A stretch of 64,000 nucleotides of DNA from positions 62,001-126,000 of the forward strand of contig NZ_FRAV01000002.1 in assembly GCF_900142445.1 (NCBI RefSeq), written 5' to 3'. The position numbers were made by a program, and so were the translations under genes. This document shows, piece after piece, positions 18,022 to 26,227 of this stretch; position 1 is the stretch's first letter, and every line of letters begins with the position of its first letter. The notes beneath the pieces are model-generated. The model was given only the letters and a program-made list of their open reading frames with translations. It ran no database searches and was not told where the DNA came from. This stretch comes from Chryseobacterium polytrichastri. Its GTDB lineage: Bacteria; Bacteroidota; Bacteroidia; Flavobacteriales; Weeksellaceae.

Positions 18022-18915
18022 TTATTTTGTTTTTCTTCTTGATCTCCATTTTCTCCATAAAAAGACAATCAGAGGAATCAATAAAAAGAAAGGCCAAAAG
18101 GATATTATTCCCAATATAAAACTCACAAAACTGTTCCAGCCTTCTGTAATAGAATCTCCAAAACGGCTTCCAAAACCAATTTTCGAAGTAGCCGAACTTC
18201 TTACTTTTTCTTTATATAAACTTAAATTCAGGGTGCTGTAATTTACTCGATCATCGATGAAACGAAGTCTGCCTTCTGAAACATCAATTTCATCTTCTAA
18301 TTCTCGGATATTTTCCTGAATTTCAAGAATGTCCTTAGTTGTGGCTGCACTTTTAAGCATATCTCTATACTTTTCAAGGTAGATTTTCTTATTTGCTAAT
18401 TTTATAGAAACATCTGTATATTCTTCAGTAACATCATTGGATGAAATGTTTTTAGATAAAACGGAGCCTATTCCATCAGAAAATGAATTGATTAACGCAT
18501 CAAAATTCTTGTGTGGAACACGAATGACTAAATTTAAATTTTCATCGGTATCTGTATTTCGGAATTCTTCTTTTTGAATGTAAGCTTGATTTTTTTTCAA
18601 AATTTCAGAGGTCTGAAGTTGTGCTTTTTTAATATCTCCCACCTGAAGCCTCATATCTCCATTTTTGATGATTTTCTTTGAAATCGTATCTCCGTTTTTG
18701 ACAGCTCCGTTTTCTGTTTTATTGGATGTTGAAGCGACTGTTGCTGCTGAGCTATTAGGAATTTCTTCTTTCGGCGATGAGGGAGGTGGCGGAAGATATT
18801 TATCAGAAGGTTTTTCCTCAAGGACTTCCATTAAGTCAGCTTTAACTTGGATGGGTTCCTGTTTTTTACAATGAATGAGGAGAAGGAAAAATAATGGTAG
18901 AAGTAATTTTCTCAT
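18022..18915 (-). CDS. DUF4349 lipoprotein
   Basis: About 297 residues from the start at 18915, chosen because it begins a lipoprotein signal (MRKLLLPLFFLLLIHCKK) with the lipobox cysteine at residue 18. An in-frame ATG upstream at 18981 would place 22 extra residues before it. The central part (about 80-240) is the DUF4349 domain with NGDMRLQVGDIKKA, VIRVPHKNFDALI and a coiled-coil stretch (YTDVSIKLANKKIYLEKY... EIQENIRELEDEIDVSEGRL). One membrane helix follows near the carboxy terminus (SFVSFILGIISFWPFFLLIPLIVF cut by me into two short hydrophobic runs) and then a basic tail. The function is unknown. Confidence 0.8.
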   Translation of the reverse strand: MRKLLLPLFFLLLIHCKKQEPIQVKADLMEVLEEKPSDKYLPPPPSSPKEEIPNSSAATVASTSNKTENGAVKNGDTISKKIIKNGDMRLQVGDIKKAQLQTSEILKKNQAYIQKEEFRNTDTDENLNLVIRVPHKNFDALINSFSDGIGSVLSKNISSNDVTEEYTDVSIKLANKKIYLEKYRDMLKSAATTKDILEIQENIRELEDEIDVSEGRLRFIDDRVNYSTLNLSLYKEKVRSSATSKIGFGSRFGDSITEGWNSFVSFILGIISFWPFFLLIPLIVFLWRKWRSRRKTK

Positions 18916-19073
18916 GGATAAGTTTTGCTGAATCTTATCAAAAACTATGCTTAAAATGAGAGTTTGATTTCTAATTTTCAATAAATCATGAATATTAATG
19001 TAAAAGCTTTATTAATTCTAATTAATACCGTTTTTAAAGGGATAGAATTCAAATTATTTTATATTTTTATTGA

Positions 19074-20141
19074 ATGAAAAAGAGTCTTTTAGCATTTGTG
19101 TTTTCTCCATTTTTGATGTATGCTCAGGAAGTTCCTACATTAACAGATGAAATGGCGATGAAATTAGCCGATAAACCTATTCATTGCATCAATCAGGAAT
19201 ATCCGAATAAAACGGCACATATCATTAATAATGAGAAGGAGGTTCCTCTTACTCCTAAAGATCTGCATCCTAGTTTTTATGGTTGCTTTGACTGGCATAG
19301 CTCCGTTCACGGACATTGGATGTTGGTAAGGTTATTAAAAACAAAGCCCAATTTGGCGAATGCAAAAGAGATTGAAAAGATTCTTGATCAATCGTTTCAA
19401 AAAGAAAATCTTCAGACAGAAGCTGATTATTTTACCAAATATCAGTTAACCACAACATTTGAAAGAACATATGGATGGGCTTGGGTGCTAAAGCTTGATG
19501 AAGAATTAGCAACTTGGGACCATCCTAAAGCTAAAATTTGGCATCAGAATTTGAAACCTTTAACGGAGAAAATTTTAAATTCATGGAAAGCGTATTTACC
19601 TAAGCAAACCTACCCAAACAGAACCGGAGTTCATCCCAATACTGCTTTTGCAATGGCTTTCGCACTCGATTGGGCCAGAGCAAATCAAAACAAAGAATTT
19701 GAAAATCAATTGGTAGAAAAGGCAAAATACTTCTTTTTAAAGGATGAAAAAACGCCTGCTTACTTAGAGCCTGATGGTTCAGATTTCTTTTCGCCAAGTT
19801 TAGAAATTGCAGATTTAATGAGAAGGGTTCTTCCTCAAAAGGAATTTGTAAAATGGCTAAATACTTTCTATGAAAAACGAAGTATAGAGAATATTGAGAA
19901 AATTCCTGTCGTAAGTGATTTGTCTGATTATCAGACTGTTCATTTGGTTGGTTTGTCTTTCACAAAAGCATGGTGTATGAAAGGAATTGCTAAATCTCTC
20001 CCAGATAATCATCCATTGAAAAAAGAATTCCAAAAAACGGCTACTGTATTTTTAAACAACGGACTTCCATTGTTATTCCAAGGGAATTATGGAGGTGATC
20101 ATTGGTTGGCAAGTTTTGCAGTGTATGCGTTGGAAGATTAA
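19074..20141 (+). CDS. DUF2891 secreted protein
   Basis: A 355-residue protein with a signal peptide (MKKSLLAFVFSPFLMYAQE). The mature part has FYGCFDWHSSVHGHWMLVRL, RTYGWAWVLKLDEEL, RTGVHPNTAFAMAFALDWAR and GGDHWLASFAVYAL, which match the DUF2891 family. Conserved Trp and His residues in an alpha-rich frame suggest an (alpha/alpha)-barrel-like fold, but no activity is established to my knowledge. It overlaps the end of the converging DUF962 gene by 4 bp. Confidence 0.85.
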   Translation: MKKSLLAFVFSPFLMYAQEVPTLTDEMAMKLADKPIHCINQEYPNKTAHIINNEKEVPLTPKDLHPSFYGCFDWHSSVHGHWMLVRLLKTKPNLANAKEIEKILDQSFQKENLQTEADYFTKYQLTTTFERTYGWAWVLKLDEELATWDHPKAKIWHQNLKPLTEKILNSWKAYLPKQTYPNRTGVHPNTAFAMAFALDWARANQNKEFENQLVEKAKYFFLKDEKTPAYLEPDGSDFFSPSLEIADLMRRVLPQKEFVKWLNTFYEKRSIENIEKIPVVSDLSDYQTVHLVGLSFTKAWCMKGIAKSLPDNHPLKKEFQKTATVFLNNGLPLLFQGNYGGDHWLASFAVYALED

Positions 20142-20611
20142 TATCTGATTCCTAATTTTTTTAAAATATAACTTAAAAGCCAAATTGGTCCTATCAAAAG
20201 AAACTGTAAATCTTTGAGGAAAGACGGTTTTTTACCTTCAATCTTATGTCCCACAAACTGTAAAATCCAAGTAATCACGAAAACACTTAGATAAACAATC
20301 CATGAACGGTTACCAAAATGAATGTTGATGTCAAAGGTAAAATGCTCCATTAAAAGCATGGCAATAGCCATAATAAGACTCACCAATAAAGAAAGTCTTA
20401 TGTAGAATGCTGTCACCAAAACTACTGCTATAATACTCACAATACTGATGCATCCGTAGTAAGGGGCACAGAAATGAGGAGACGGTATGAGGGAGATAAA
20501 ACCTAAGATCGTCCAAAAGATTAAGGGCACGCAGATCCAGTGAATCAGTTTGTTAGTCATATTTCTATGGCTTTCGGCATACTCTGCAAAGAATAGATCA
20601 ATCTTTCTCAT
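20138..20611 (-). CDS. Mpo1-like (DUF962) membrane protein
   Basis: About 157 residues from the start at 20611 (MRKIDLFFAEYAESH). An in-frame ATG at 20659 is less likely, because it lies against the promoter of the divergent regulator. Motifs YAESHRNMTNKLIHWICVP and VHIGNRSW-like HFGNRSWIVY, with four hydrophobic segments, match the DUF962/Mpo1 family. In yeast Mpo1 is an Fe-dependent dioxygenase acting on 2-hydroxy fatty acids; the conserved His residues (SHRN, HW, HF, GHK) are present. The bacterial role is inferred only. Confidence 0.8.
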   Translation of the reverse strand: MRKIDLFFAEYAESHRNMTNKLIHWICVPLIFWTILGFISLIPSPHFCAPYYGCISIVSIIAVVLVTAFYIRLSLLVSLIMAIAMLLMEHFTFDINIHFGNRSWIVYLSVFVITWILQFVGHKIEGKKPSFLKDLQFLLIGPIWLLSYILKKLGIRY

Positions 20612-20646
20612 AATAGGGAGTTTGGAAAATACTAAATTAATAAAAT

Positions 20647-20678
20647 TTTGTAATCGCAAAGCATATTGCTTACATTTG
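20647..20678 (+). promoter_or_regulatory. Promoter of the AraC-family regulator
   Basis: TTTG, exactly 20 bp, TACATTTG: a perfect Bacteroidota promoter. The -7 box ends only 4 bp before the ATG at 20683, so the transcript should be leaderless or nearly so. Confidence 0.75.
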
Positions 20679-20682
20679 TGTT

Positions 20683-21528
20683 ATGTCTGTCTTAGAAAAG
20701 TTTGGAGTAGAGATTTTTACACAAAAAAATATTTTCGAAAGGATCTCTGCCGATAAGCCTTTTCGTCCGGATAACCCTGCTTTTATTTTTATTAAAACGG
20801 GTACCATAAAGCTCAAACAGCATTTTCGTGATTTGGAGCTTTCTGAGAATATGTTTATGGTCACTGATCCGCAAACAATTTACGAAATGGTTTCTGTGAG
20901 TGATGATTTTCAATCCAGAATGGTTTCTTATAAAAGAGAATTTATTTCTGCGTTATCATTGAAATTCAATAGATTAATTACCTATCGTTATTTTCGTCAA
21001 CAGATGAACATTGGCGTTCCTTTTCACCAGGACGAAATGGATGTTGTTTGGAAAAGCGTGAACTTTCTGAAATATATTTTGGATTCACCCACTGAGATGA
21101 CGTACAAAAAAGAAATTGTAGAACATTTGTTCTCCGTTTTTTGTTATCAAATGGCAGGAATTATTTCTAATGAAGATAATAATTCAATGAGCCAGATGTC
21201 CAGACAGGAAGAAATTGTTTTTAATTTCCTGACAGATCTTGCAGAACATCATCTTACAGAGCGAACGGTTGAGTTCTACGCCGAGCGGCAGTCGATTACA
21301 ACGAGACATCTTTCTTCGGTGGTGAAGACAATAACAGGGAAGTCGGCAAGCCAGATCATTGCAGTAATTGTGATGAATGAAGCCAAAGTGCTTTTAAACT
21401 CCTCAAAAAAGCCTGTTTCAGAGATTTCATCCATCTTGGGATTTAGTGACCAGTACTCATTTTCTCACTTTTTTAAGAAGCATTTGGAGGTAAGTCCAAG
21501 CCAATATCGAAATCAGTTCGAAAGCTAG
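20683..21528 (+). CDS. AraC-family transcriptional regulator
   Basis: A 281-residue DNA-binding protein. The amino-terminal half (about 1-170) is a cupin-like sensory domain with PAFIFIKTGTIKL. The carboxy-terminal 100 residues hold the two helix-turn-helix motifs of the AraC family (ERQSITTRHLSSVVKTITG, then VSEISSILGFSDQYSFSHFFKK and SPSQYRNQ). It sits 89 bp upstream of a TolC-HlyD-MFS operon on the same strand, so regulation of that efflux system is the natural inference. Confidence 0.9.
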   Translation: MSVLEKFGVEIFTQKNIFERISADKPFRPDNPAFIFIKTGTIKLKQHFRDLELSENMFMVTDPQTIYEMVSVSDDFQSRMVSYKREFISALSLKFNRLITYRYFRQQMNIGVPFHQDEMDVVWKSVNFLKYILDSPTEMTYKKEIVEHLFSVFCYQMAGIISNEDNNSMSQMSRQEEIVFNFLTDLAEHHLTERTVEFYAERQSITTRHLSSVVKTITGKSASQIIAVIVMNEAKVLLNSSKKPVSEISSILGFSDQYSFSHFFKKHLEVSPSQYRNQFES

Positions 21529-21566
21529 AATCTTACATTTGAACATCTTTTTCCAATTCTCAAGCA

Positions 21567-21597
21567 TTTCATTGAGCTTCTTTACACGCTAACTTTG
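21567..21597 (+). promoter_or_regulatory. Promoter of the TolC-HlyD-MFS efflux operon
   Basis: TTTC, 19 bp, TAACTTTG, with 20 bp to the start codon. It matches the Bacteroidota consensus except for one base in the upstream box. Confidence 0.65.
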
Positions 21598-21617
21598 TAC
21601 TCGTAAAACAAGGTAAA

Positions 21618-22928
21618 ATGGTAAAGAATATAAAAACAGCACTATCACTCGTGATAGCACTATTTCCTGCGCTGTTTTTTTCACAAGAAATTAAACAGCT
21701 GACAGCGAATGAAGTCGCCGAACTGGCACTACAAAATCATCAGCAATTAAAGGTTTCGGCTCAGAATATTGACATTGCGAAACAAAATACGAATGTTACA
21801 AAACTGCAAAAGCTGCCTACAATTACGGCTTCTACAAGTCAGTTTTATTTAGGGAACGTGTTGGCAATCGACAAAGATTTTTCAAATTCAACCAATATTC
21901 CGATGCCTCATTATGGAAGTTCTTACGCGGTACAGGCGACTCAACTGATCTTTAAAGGTGGATTGGTGAATAGGTCTATTGAAATGGCCGGACTTCGTGA
22001 GCAATTATCAGAATTGGATCTGGAGAAAAATAAGCAGGATGTCAAACTTTTGGTGATCTCTAATTATTTGGATGTTTATAAAATTTTAAACCAAGAATCG
22101 GTTTTTCAAAATAACAAAAAGCTGGCTCAGGAACGTTTGAAAAACATTCAAAAATTCTATCAGCAAGGAATGGTTACCCGAAATGAAGTGATTCGTGGAG
22201 AATTGGCTATCAAAAACTTAGATCAGGGAATTTTAACGCTAGCGAATAACAAGAAAATACTTAATTATAATTTAAGTATTGCATTGGGTTTGCCATCTGA
22301 TACTGAGATTATTCCGATTGAAAGTTTATCTAACAAAGAATCGGGAATTGGGATGGATTATTATTTTGATTTAGCCCATAACAGCAATCCGCAAATGAAA
22401 TCTGCGAAGACGAATATGGATGTTGCCGATAAAAATATTGAGATCATTAAAACCGATAAAATGCCAACGTTAGCAGGGTTTGGAGGGTATACTTTACAAA
22501 GACCGATTACTACGAGAAATCCTGTCTTGGATATGTATTCAGGAGGTTGGCAAACAGGAATTTCTTTGAGTTATAATATTGATAATCTGTATAAAACGAA
22601 AGAAAGAGTGAAGCTTGGAGAGCTGCAAAAAAATCAGGCTAATGATGCCATGACGTTGGTTCAGCAAAATATAGATATGGGAGTGAATGCTGCATATGTT
22701 AAATATCAGGAATCTATTCTGCAAGCCGGAATTTTGGATGAAGCTAAACAGTTAGCTGAAGAAAACTACAAAATTACGGAGGCTAAATATCTGAATCAAT
22801 TGGCTGTACAGGCTGAAATGATCGATGCTCAAAATCAAAAACTACAATCTGAACTGGATTTTGCGAATGCAGAGATCAATGTATTGTATCAATATTACAA
22901 TCTTTTGAAATCTACAGGAACGCTTTAA
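21618..22928 (+). CDS. TolC-family outer-membrane efflux protein
   Basis: A 436-residue outer-membrane channel component. It has a signal peptide (about 1-22, ending LFFSQ) and two outer membrane efflux protein repeats of alternating coiled-coil and strand, with typical segments ELALQNHQQLKVSAQNIDIAKQ-type at the start of the first and YFDLAHNSNPQMKSAKTNMD in the second. It would form the trimeric exit duct for the HlyD and MFS partners encoded directly downstream (23 bp gap). Confidence 0.9.
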   Translation: MVKNIKTALSLVIALFPALFFSQEIKQLTANEVAELALQNHQQLKVSAQNIDIAKQNTNVTKLQKLPTITASTSQFYLGNVLAIDKDFSNSTNIPMPHYGSSYAVQATQLIFKGGLVNRSIEMAGLREQLSELDLEKNKQDVKLLVISNYLDVYKILNQESVFQNNKKLAQERLKNIQKFYQQGMVTRNEVIRGELAIKNLDQGILTLANNKKILNYNLSIALGLPSDTEIIPIESLSNKESGIGMDYYFDLAHNSNPQMKSAKTNMDVADKNIEIIKTDKMPTLAGFGGYTLQRPITTRNPVLDMYSGGWQTGISLSYNIDNLYKTKERVKLGELQKNQANDAMTLVQQNIDMGVNAAYVKYQESILQAGILDEAKQLAEENYKITEAKYLNQLAVQAEMIDAQNQKLQSELDFANAEINVLYQYYNLLKSTGTL

Positions 22929-22951
22929 TTTTTTAAACTGAAAATCAAACA

Positions 22952-24079
22952 ATGGAAAACAAGGAACAAAATACTCAAAATATAGCACCACAAACAGTTC
23001 AGGCTCCTGAAAAACCGAGTGTTGCTCAAAAGAAGAAAGAAAATAAAAAGAATAAGATAAGAGCGATTATTTCAAACACGATCGTTTTTTTACTGATCGG
23101 TTTCGGACTGTTCTGGTTGGTTCGTGAATATTTTCATATCGGAGATAAAACGTATACAGAAGCTGCTCAGGTAGAGGAATTTATTAACCCAATTAATACG
23201 AGAGTTTCGGCATATATCAAAGAAATAAAATTCATTGAACATCAACAGGTGAAAAAAGGAGATACATTGGCTGTTTTGGATGATCGTGAGATTGTAACTC
23301 AATTAGGACAGGCGGAAGCAGCATATCAAAATGCGTTGGCACAACGTTCGGCGACTTCTTCTTCAGTAAACACTGTTTCCAATAACGTAAGTGTTATGGA
23401 ATCTAATATTGCCGGAGCAAAAGCAAGACTTTGGAATGCTGAGCAAAATTTAAACAGATATAAAAACCTGTTGGCTTCTGAAGCGGTAACAAGACAGCAA
23501 TACGACCAGGTAAAAACGGAATATGATGCGCAAAAAGCGGCGTATGAAACGTTTGTTAATCAGAAGCAATCTGCCAATCTTTCAACTACGGAAGTAAGGA
23601 GCAAATTAGGAATCAATGATGCGGAGATCAAAAGAACGAAATCGGCTTTGGATATGGCTAAGATCAATCTTTCTTATACCGTAATTACGGCACCTTACGA
23701 TGGTGTAATGGGAAGAAGAACGATTTCAGAAGGGCAGTTAATTCAACCCGGTCAGCAAGTTGCAACGATTGTTTTGAACGGTCAAAAATGGGTAACCGCC
23801 AACTTCTTAGAAAGTCAAATGCCTAATATCAAAATCGGAGAGAAAATGATGATGACTGCAGATGCTTTGGGCGGACAACAATTTGAAGGAATTGTTACGG
23901 CAGTTTCAGCAGCAACAGGATCAAGATATTCAAGTGTGCCGACGGATAATTCTACCGGAAACTTTATTAAAGTTCAGCAAAGAATCCCCGTAAGAATTGA
24001 GTTTACGAATTCTAATAAAAAAGAAGATATTGCTCAGCTGAGTGCAGGAATGAATATGAATATCAGTATTAATAAATAG
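22952..24079 (+). CDS. HlyD/EmrA-type membrane fusion protein
   Basis: A 375-residue periplasmic adaptor. The charged amino terminus (1-33) is followed by one membrane helix (about 35-55). A lipoyl/barrel-sandwich half follows (VSAYIKEIKFIEHQQVKKGDTLAVLDD-type at about 75-110), then a long coiled-coil hairpin (about 115-215), the second lipoyl half (ITAPYDGVMGRRTISEGQ) and a beta barrel. Layout and length match EmrA, partner of DHA2-type MFS pumps. It is the middle gene of the efflux operon. Confidence 0.9.
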   Translation: MENKEQNTQNIAPQTVQAPEKPSVAQKKKENKKNKIRAIISNTIVFLLIGFGLFWLVREYFHIGDKTYTEAAQVEEFINPINTRVSAYIKEIKFIEHQQVKKGDTLAVLDDREIVTQLGQAEAAYQNALAQRSATSSSVNTVSNNVSVMESNIAGAKARLWNAEQNLNRYKNLLASEAVTRQQYDQVKTEYDAQKAAYETFVNQKQSANLSTTEVRSKLGINDAEIKRTKSALDMAKINLSYTVITAPYDGVMGRRTISEGQLIQPGQQVATIVLNGQKWVTANFLESQMPNIKIGEKMMMTADALGGQQFEGIVTAVSAATGSRYSSVPTDNSTGNFIKVQQRIPVRIEFTNSNKKEDIAQLSAGMNMNISINK

Positions 24080-24168
24080 TCAGTTGTGAATCGTTAATAG
24101 GTCAATTTGGATATGAAAATTCACAATTGATGTATTGCAATTTACAATCAAAATAATTAATTATCAAC

Positions 24169-25761
24169 ATGTATAACAAAGGACTATATCACGATTGGGT
24201 ACCAAAACCCATACAGCTTTTGCTGATTGTATTGCTGCTTGCCGTAGTGATGCCATTGGGTGGAGTATTCACGGGAAATATCAGTTATCTGGTGAGCGGT
24301 ACCGGTGCTATGACCGAATATTTCATGTGGGCCAATTATGCGACAACCATTGGTATGGGAGCATGTATGCCGATTGTTATGAGATTCAAAATGAGGTTTA
24401 AAGTTCGTGATAAAATGATTGTTTTATTGGTTCTTTTGGGTTTGTTAAGTTATCTGAATGCTACGACAATTGATCCGATGATCTTTATTTTTACCTCATT
24501 AATTATCGGATTTCTAAAAATGATGGTTACGATAGAATTGTTCTTACCATTAATGGCGATGATCGGTAACAGAGGAATGTTTTATGGTGCATTTTACACC
24601 TTCGTTTTAGTGATGAACCAAGTGGCAGCGTATTATGCGGTGGAAGTTTCTATTCAATATAATTGGCAGCAATTCTATATTTTAATATCGGTTTTCTGTT
24701 TTATTTTGGCGCTTTTGCATTGGATCTTTATGCACGATAAATATTTTGCTTTAAAAATTCCGTTGCATTATATTGATTGGTTGAGCATTTTACTTTTCGT
24801 TTCAACATTCATGTTCTCAGCGTATGTTTTCTCTTTTGGGAAGCAACAGGATTGGTTGAATTCAAGTAAAATAATCAACGCAAGTATCGCTGCTTTTGTA
24901 AGTTTTGCGTCGTTGGTATTGAGACAATTAACCTTAAAGAGACCTTACTTAGCTTTCACCATATTTTCAAAAAATAATGTTCAGCACGGATTATTTATGT
25001 TGCTGTGTCTGGGAATGTTTTTAGGAACAACTTCTATTCAGAATACATTTGCCGTAGGAGTGTTAGGATATGACCAATTGACGAACGCAAGATTAAATTT
25101 ATTAATGATTCCAGGATTGGTTTTAGCAGGTGTAACAGCCATATTTTGGTTTAAAAAAGAAATACCGTTGAAGATGTTTATTTTTTCAGGCTTTTCAGCA
25201 ATGATGGGCTATGCGATTATCATGTACTTTTCGATGGTCTTAGAATTTTCTTATGATGGTTGGTATTTACCGATGTTTCTGAAAGGATATGGAATGGGTT
25301 CACTGTTCATCTCAGTCTGGTTTTATACACTGGATAAATTAGCATTGGATGATATGCTAGCCGCCATTGGATTGGTATTGGTTTGGAGAACATTTTTTGC
25401 TGTTGGTTTTTTCTCAGCAATATATTCTTGGTTTCAATATCATTTTCAGATTGTTGCGGTTGGTGACTTAGCGGTTTATATGGATGGAATGACGATAAGT
25501 CCACAAAATGTAGCCGCCAATATGAAAGCCATTCAATTGAATGCAATTATTGCGGCCAGTAAAAAATTATTCGGATATATTATTCTTGCTGGTTTTGGAA
25601 TATTGGCTTACGTTATAACCCATCATTTTGGAAGAGAACAATTTACGTATGTCCGATTTGTAAGAATGCTGAGTGGAAAATCGGTGATCGCTAGAAGAAG
25701 ATTAAGAGAACGAAAAAGATTACTTGAAGATATAAAAGACGCAGCCGGGCCTGCGATGTAA
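24169..25761 (+). CDS. MFS (DHA2/EmrB-like) multidrug transporter
   Basis: A 530-residue inner-membrane protein with about 13-14 hydrophobic segments. It follows an EmrA-like adaptor and a TolC-like channel, so it would be the pump of a tripartite drug efflux complex. Flavobacterial homologues are sometimes mislabelled beta-carotene monooxygenase; nothing in this sequence supports that. A long basic cytoplasmic tail (VIARRRLRERKRLL) follows the last helix. It ends the operon at a strong terminator. Confidence 0.85.
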   Translation: MYNKGLYHDWVPKPIQLLLIVLLLAVVMPLGGVFTGNISYLVSGTGAMTEYFMWANYATTIGMGACMPIVMRFKMRFKVRDKMIVLLVLLGLLSYLNATTIDPMIFIFTSLIIGFLKMMVTIELFLPLMAMIGNRGMFYGAFYTFVLVMNQVAAYYAVEVSIQYNWQQFYILISVFCFILALLHWIFMHDKYFALKIPLHYIDWLSILLFVSTFMFSAYVFSFGKQQDWLNSSKIINASIAAFVSFASLVLRQLTLKRPYLAFTIFSKNNVQHGLFMLLCLGMFLGTTSIQNTFAVGVLGYDQLTNARLNLLMIPGLVLAGVTAIFWFKKEIPLKMFIFSGFSAMMGYAIIMYFSMVLEFSYDGWYLPMFLKGYGMGSLFISVWFYTLDKLALDDMLAAIGLVLVWRTFFAVGFFSAIYSWFQYHFQIVAVGDLAVYMDGMTISPQNVAANMKAIQLNAIIAASKKLFGYIILAGFGILAYVITHHFGREQFTYVRFVRMLSGKSVIARRRLRERKRLLEDIKDAAGPAM

Positions 25762-25781
25762 AGATACCTTGTTTTTCACTT

Positions 25782-25823
25782 GTAGAACTCCATTTTATTG
25801 TAAAGTGGGGTTCTACTTTTTTT
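25782..25823 (+). terminator. Terminator of the efflux operon
   Basis: A 16-bp stem (GTAGAACTCCATTTTA with TAAAGTGGGGTTCTAC, two wobble pairs) around a 3-base loop and seven T residues. Confidence 0.92.
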
Positions 25824-25879
25824 AGGAAAAGGCAATGATTAAATGCTTTTGTTTGAGCTTTTATTTTGTAGAGTTGGTT

Positions 25880-26091
25880 TTTCGCAAAGGCGCAAAATTT
25901 TAAAAAAATATTGTTGTAAGGCGCAAGGATTTTATCTTCGATAAAATTGATTATGTTATAATTAGCCATATGTTTTGTTATTCCTTAGGAGTCTAAATGA
26001 TTAATTTTCATTGGGATATATAACTTTCTCAGAAATGCCCGAAATATATTATAATCGGATATAAAAATGAAAATCTTTGCGCCTTAGCGAT
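25880..26091. repeat. Dispersed inverted-repeat element, GCGCAAA type
   Basis: The left arm at 25880-25901 (TTCGCAAAGGCGCAAAA) is an imperfect inverse of the right arm at 26069-26090 (AAAATCTTTGCGCCTTAGCGA). Between them are a second GGCGCAAGGATTTTATC hairpin (stem ATTTTATC/GATAAAAT at 25929-25947) and a TTATTCC..AGGA.TCTAA segment that recurs near 62997. This gap of about 430 bp between the efflux operon and the receptor gene holds no gene that I can support. Confidence 0.65.
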
Positions 26092-26165
26092 ATTCCAAAA
26101 GAAATCCATGAAGAAGGAAGAATCAAATGTCGATGCCGAAATATGAAAAAATTCATGCTATGTTA

Positions 26166-26197
26166 TTTTTATTGATTCTAAATAATAGTTAAATTTG
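26166..26197 (+). promoter_or_regulatory. Promoter of the TonB-dependent receptor gene
   Basis: TTTT, 20 bp, TAAATTTG. The -7 element covers the alternative ATG at 26195, which argues that translation starts at 26228 instead. Confidence 0.6.
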
Positions 26198-26227
26198 GAA
26201 ATATTTATAAAACTTTTAATTAGAAGA

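Noticed and set aside
17837..18097. 86-codon minus-strand frame through the inverted repeat
   Set aside because: It is made mostly of repeat DNA and the antisense of the methylase end, with no RBS or family match.
24169..25761. Beta-carotene monooxygenase label sometimes given to this protein type
   Set aside because: The protein is a polytopic transporter in an EmrA/TolC-type operon and has no carotenoid oxygenase motifs.
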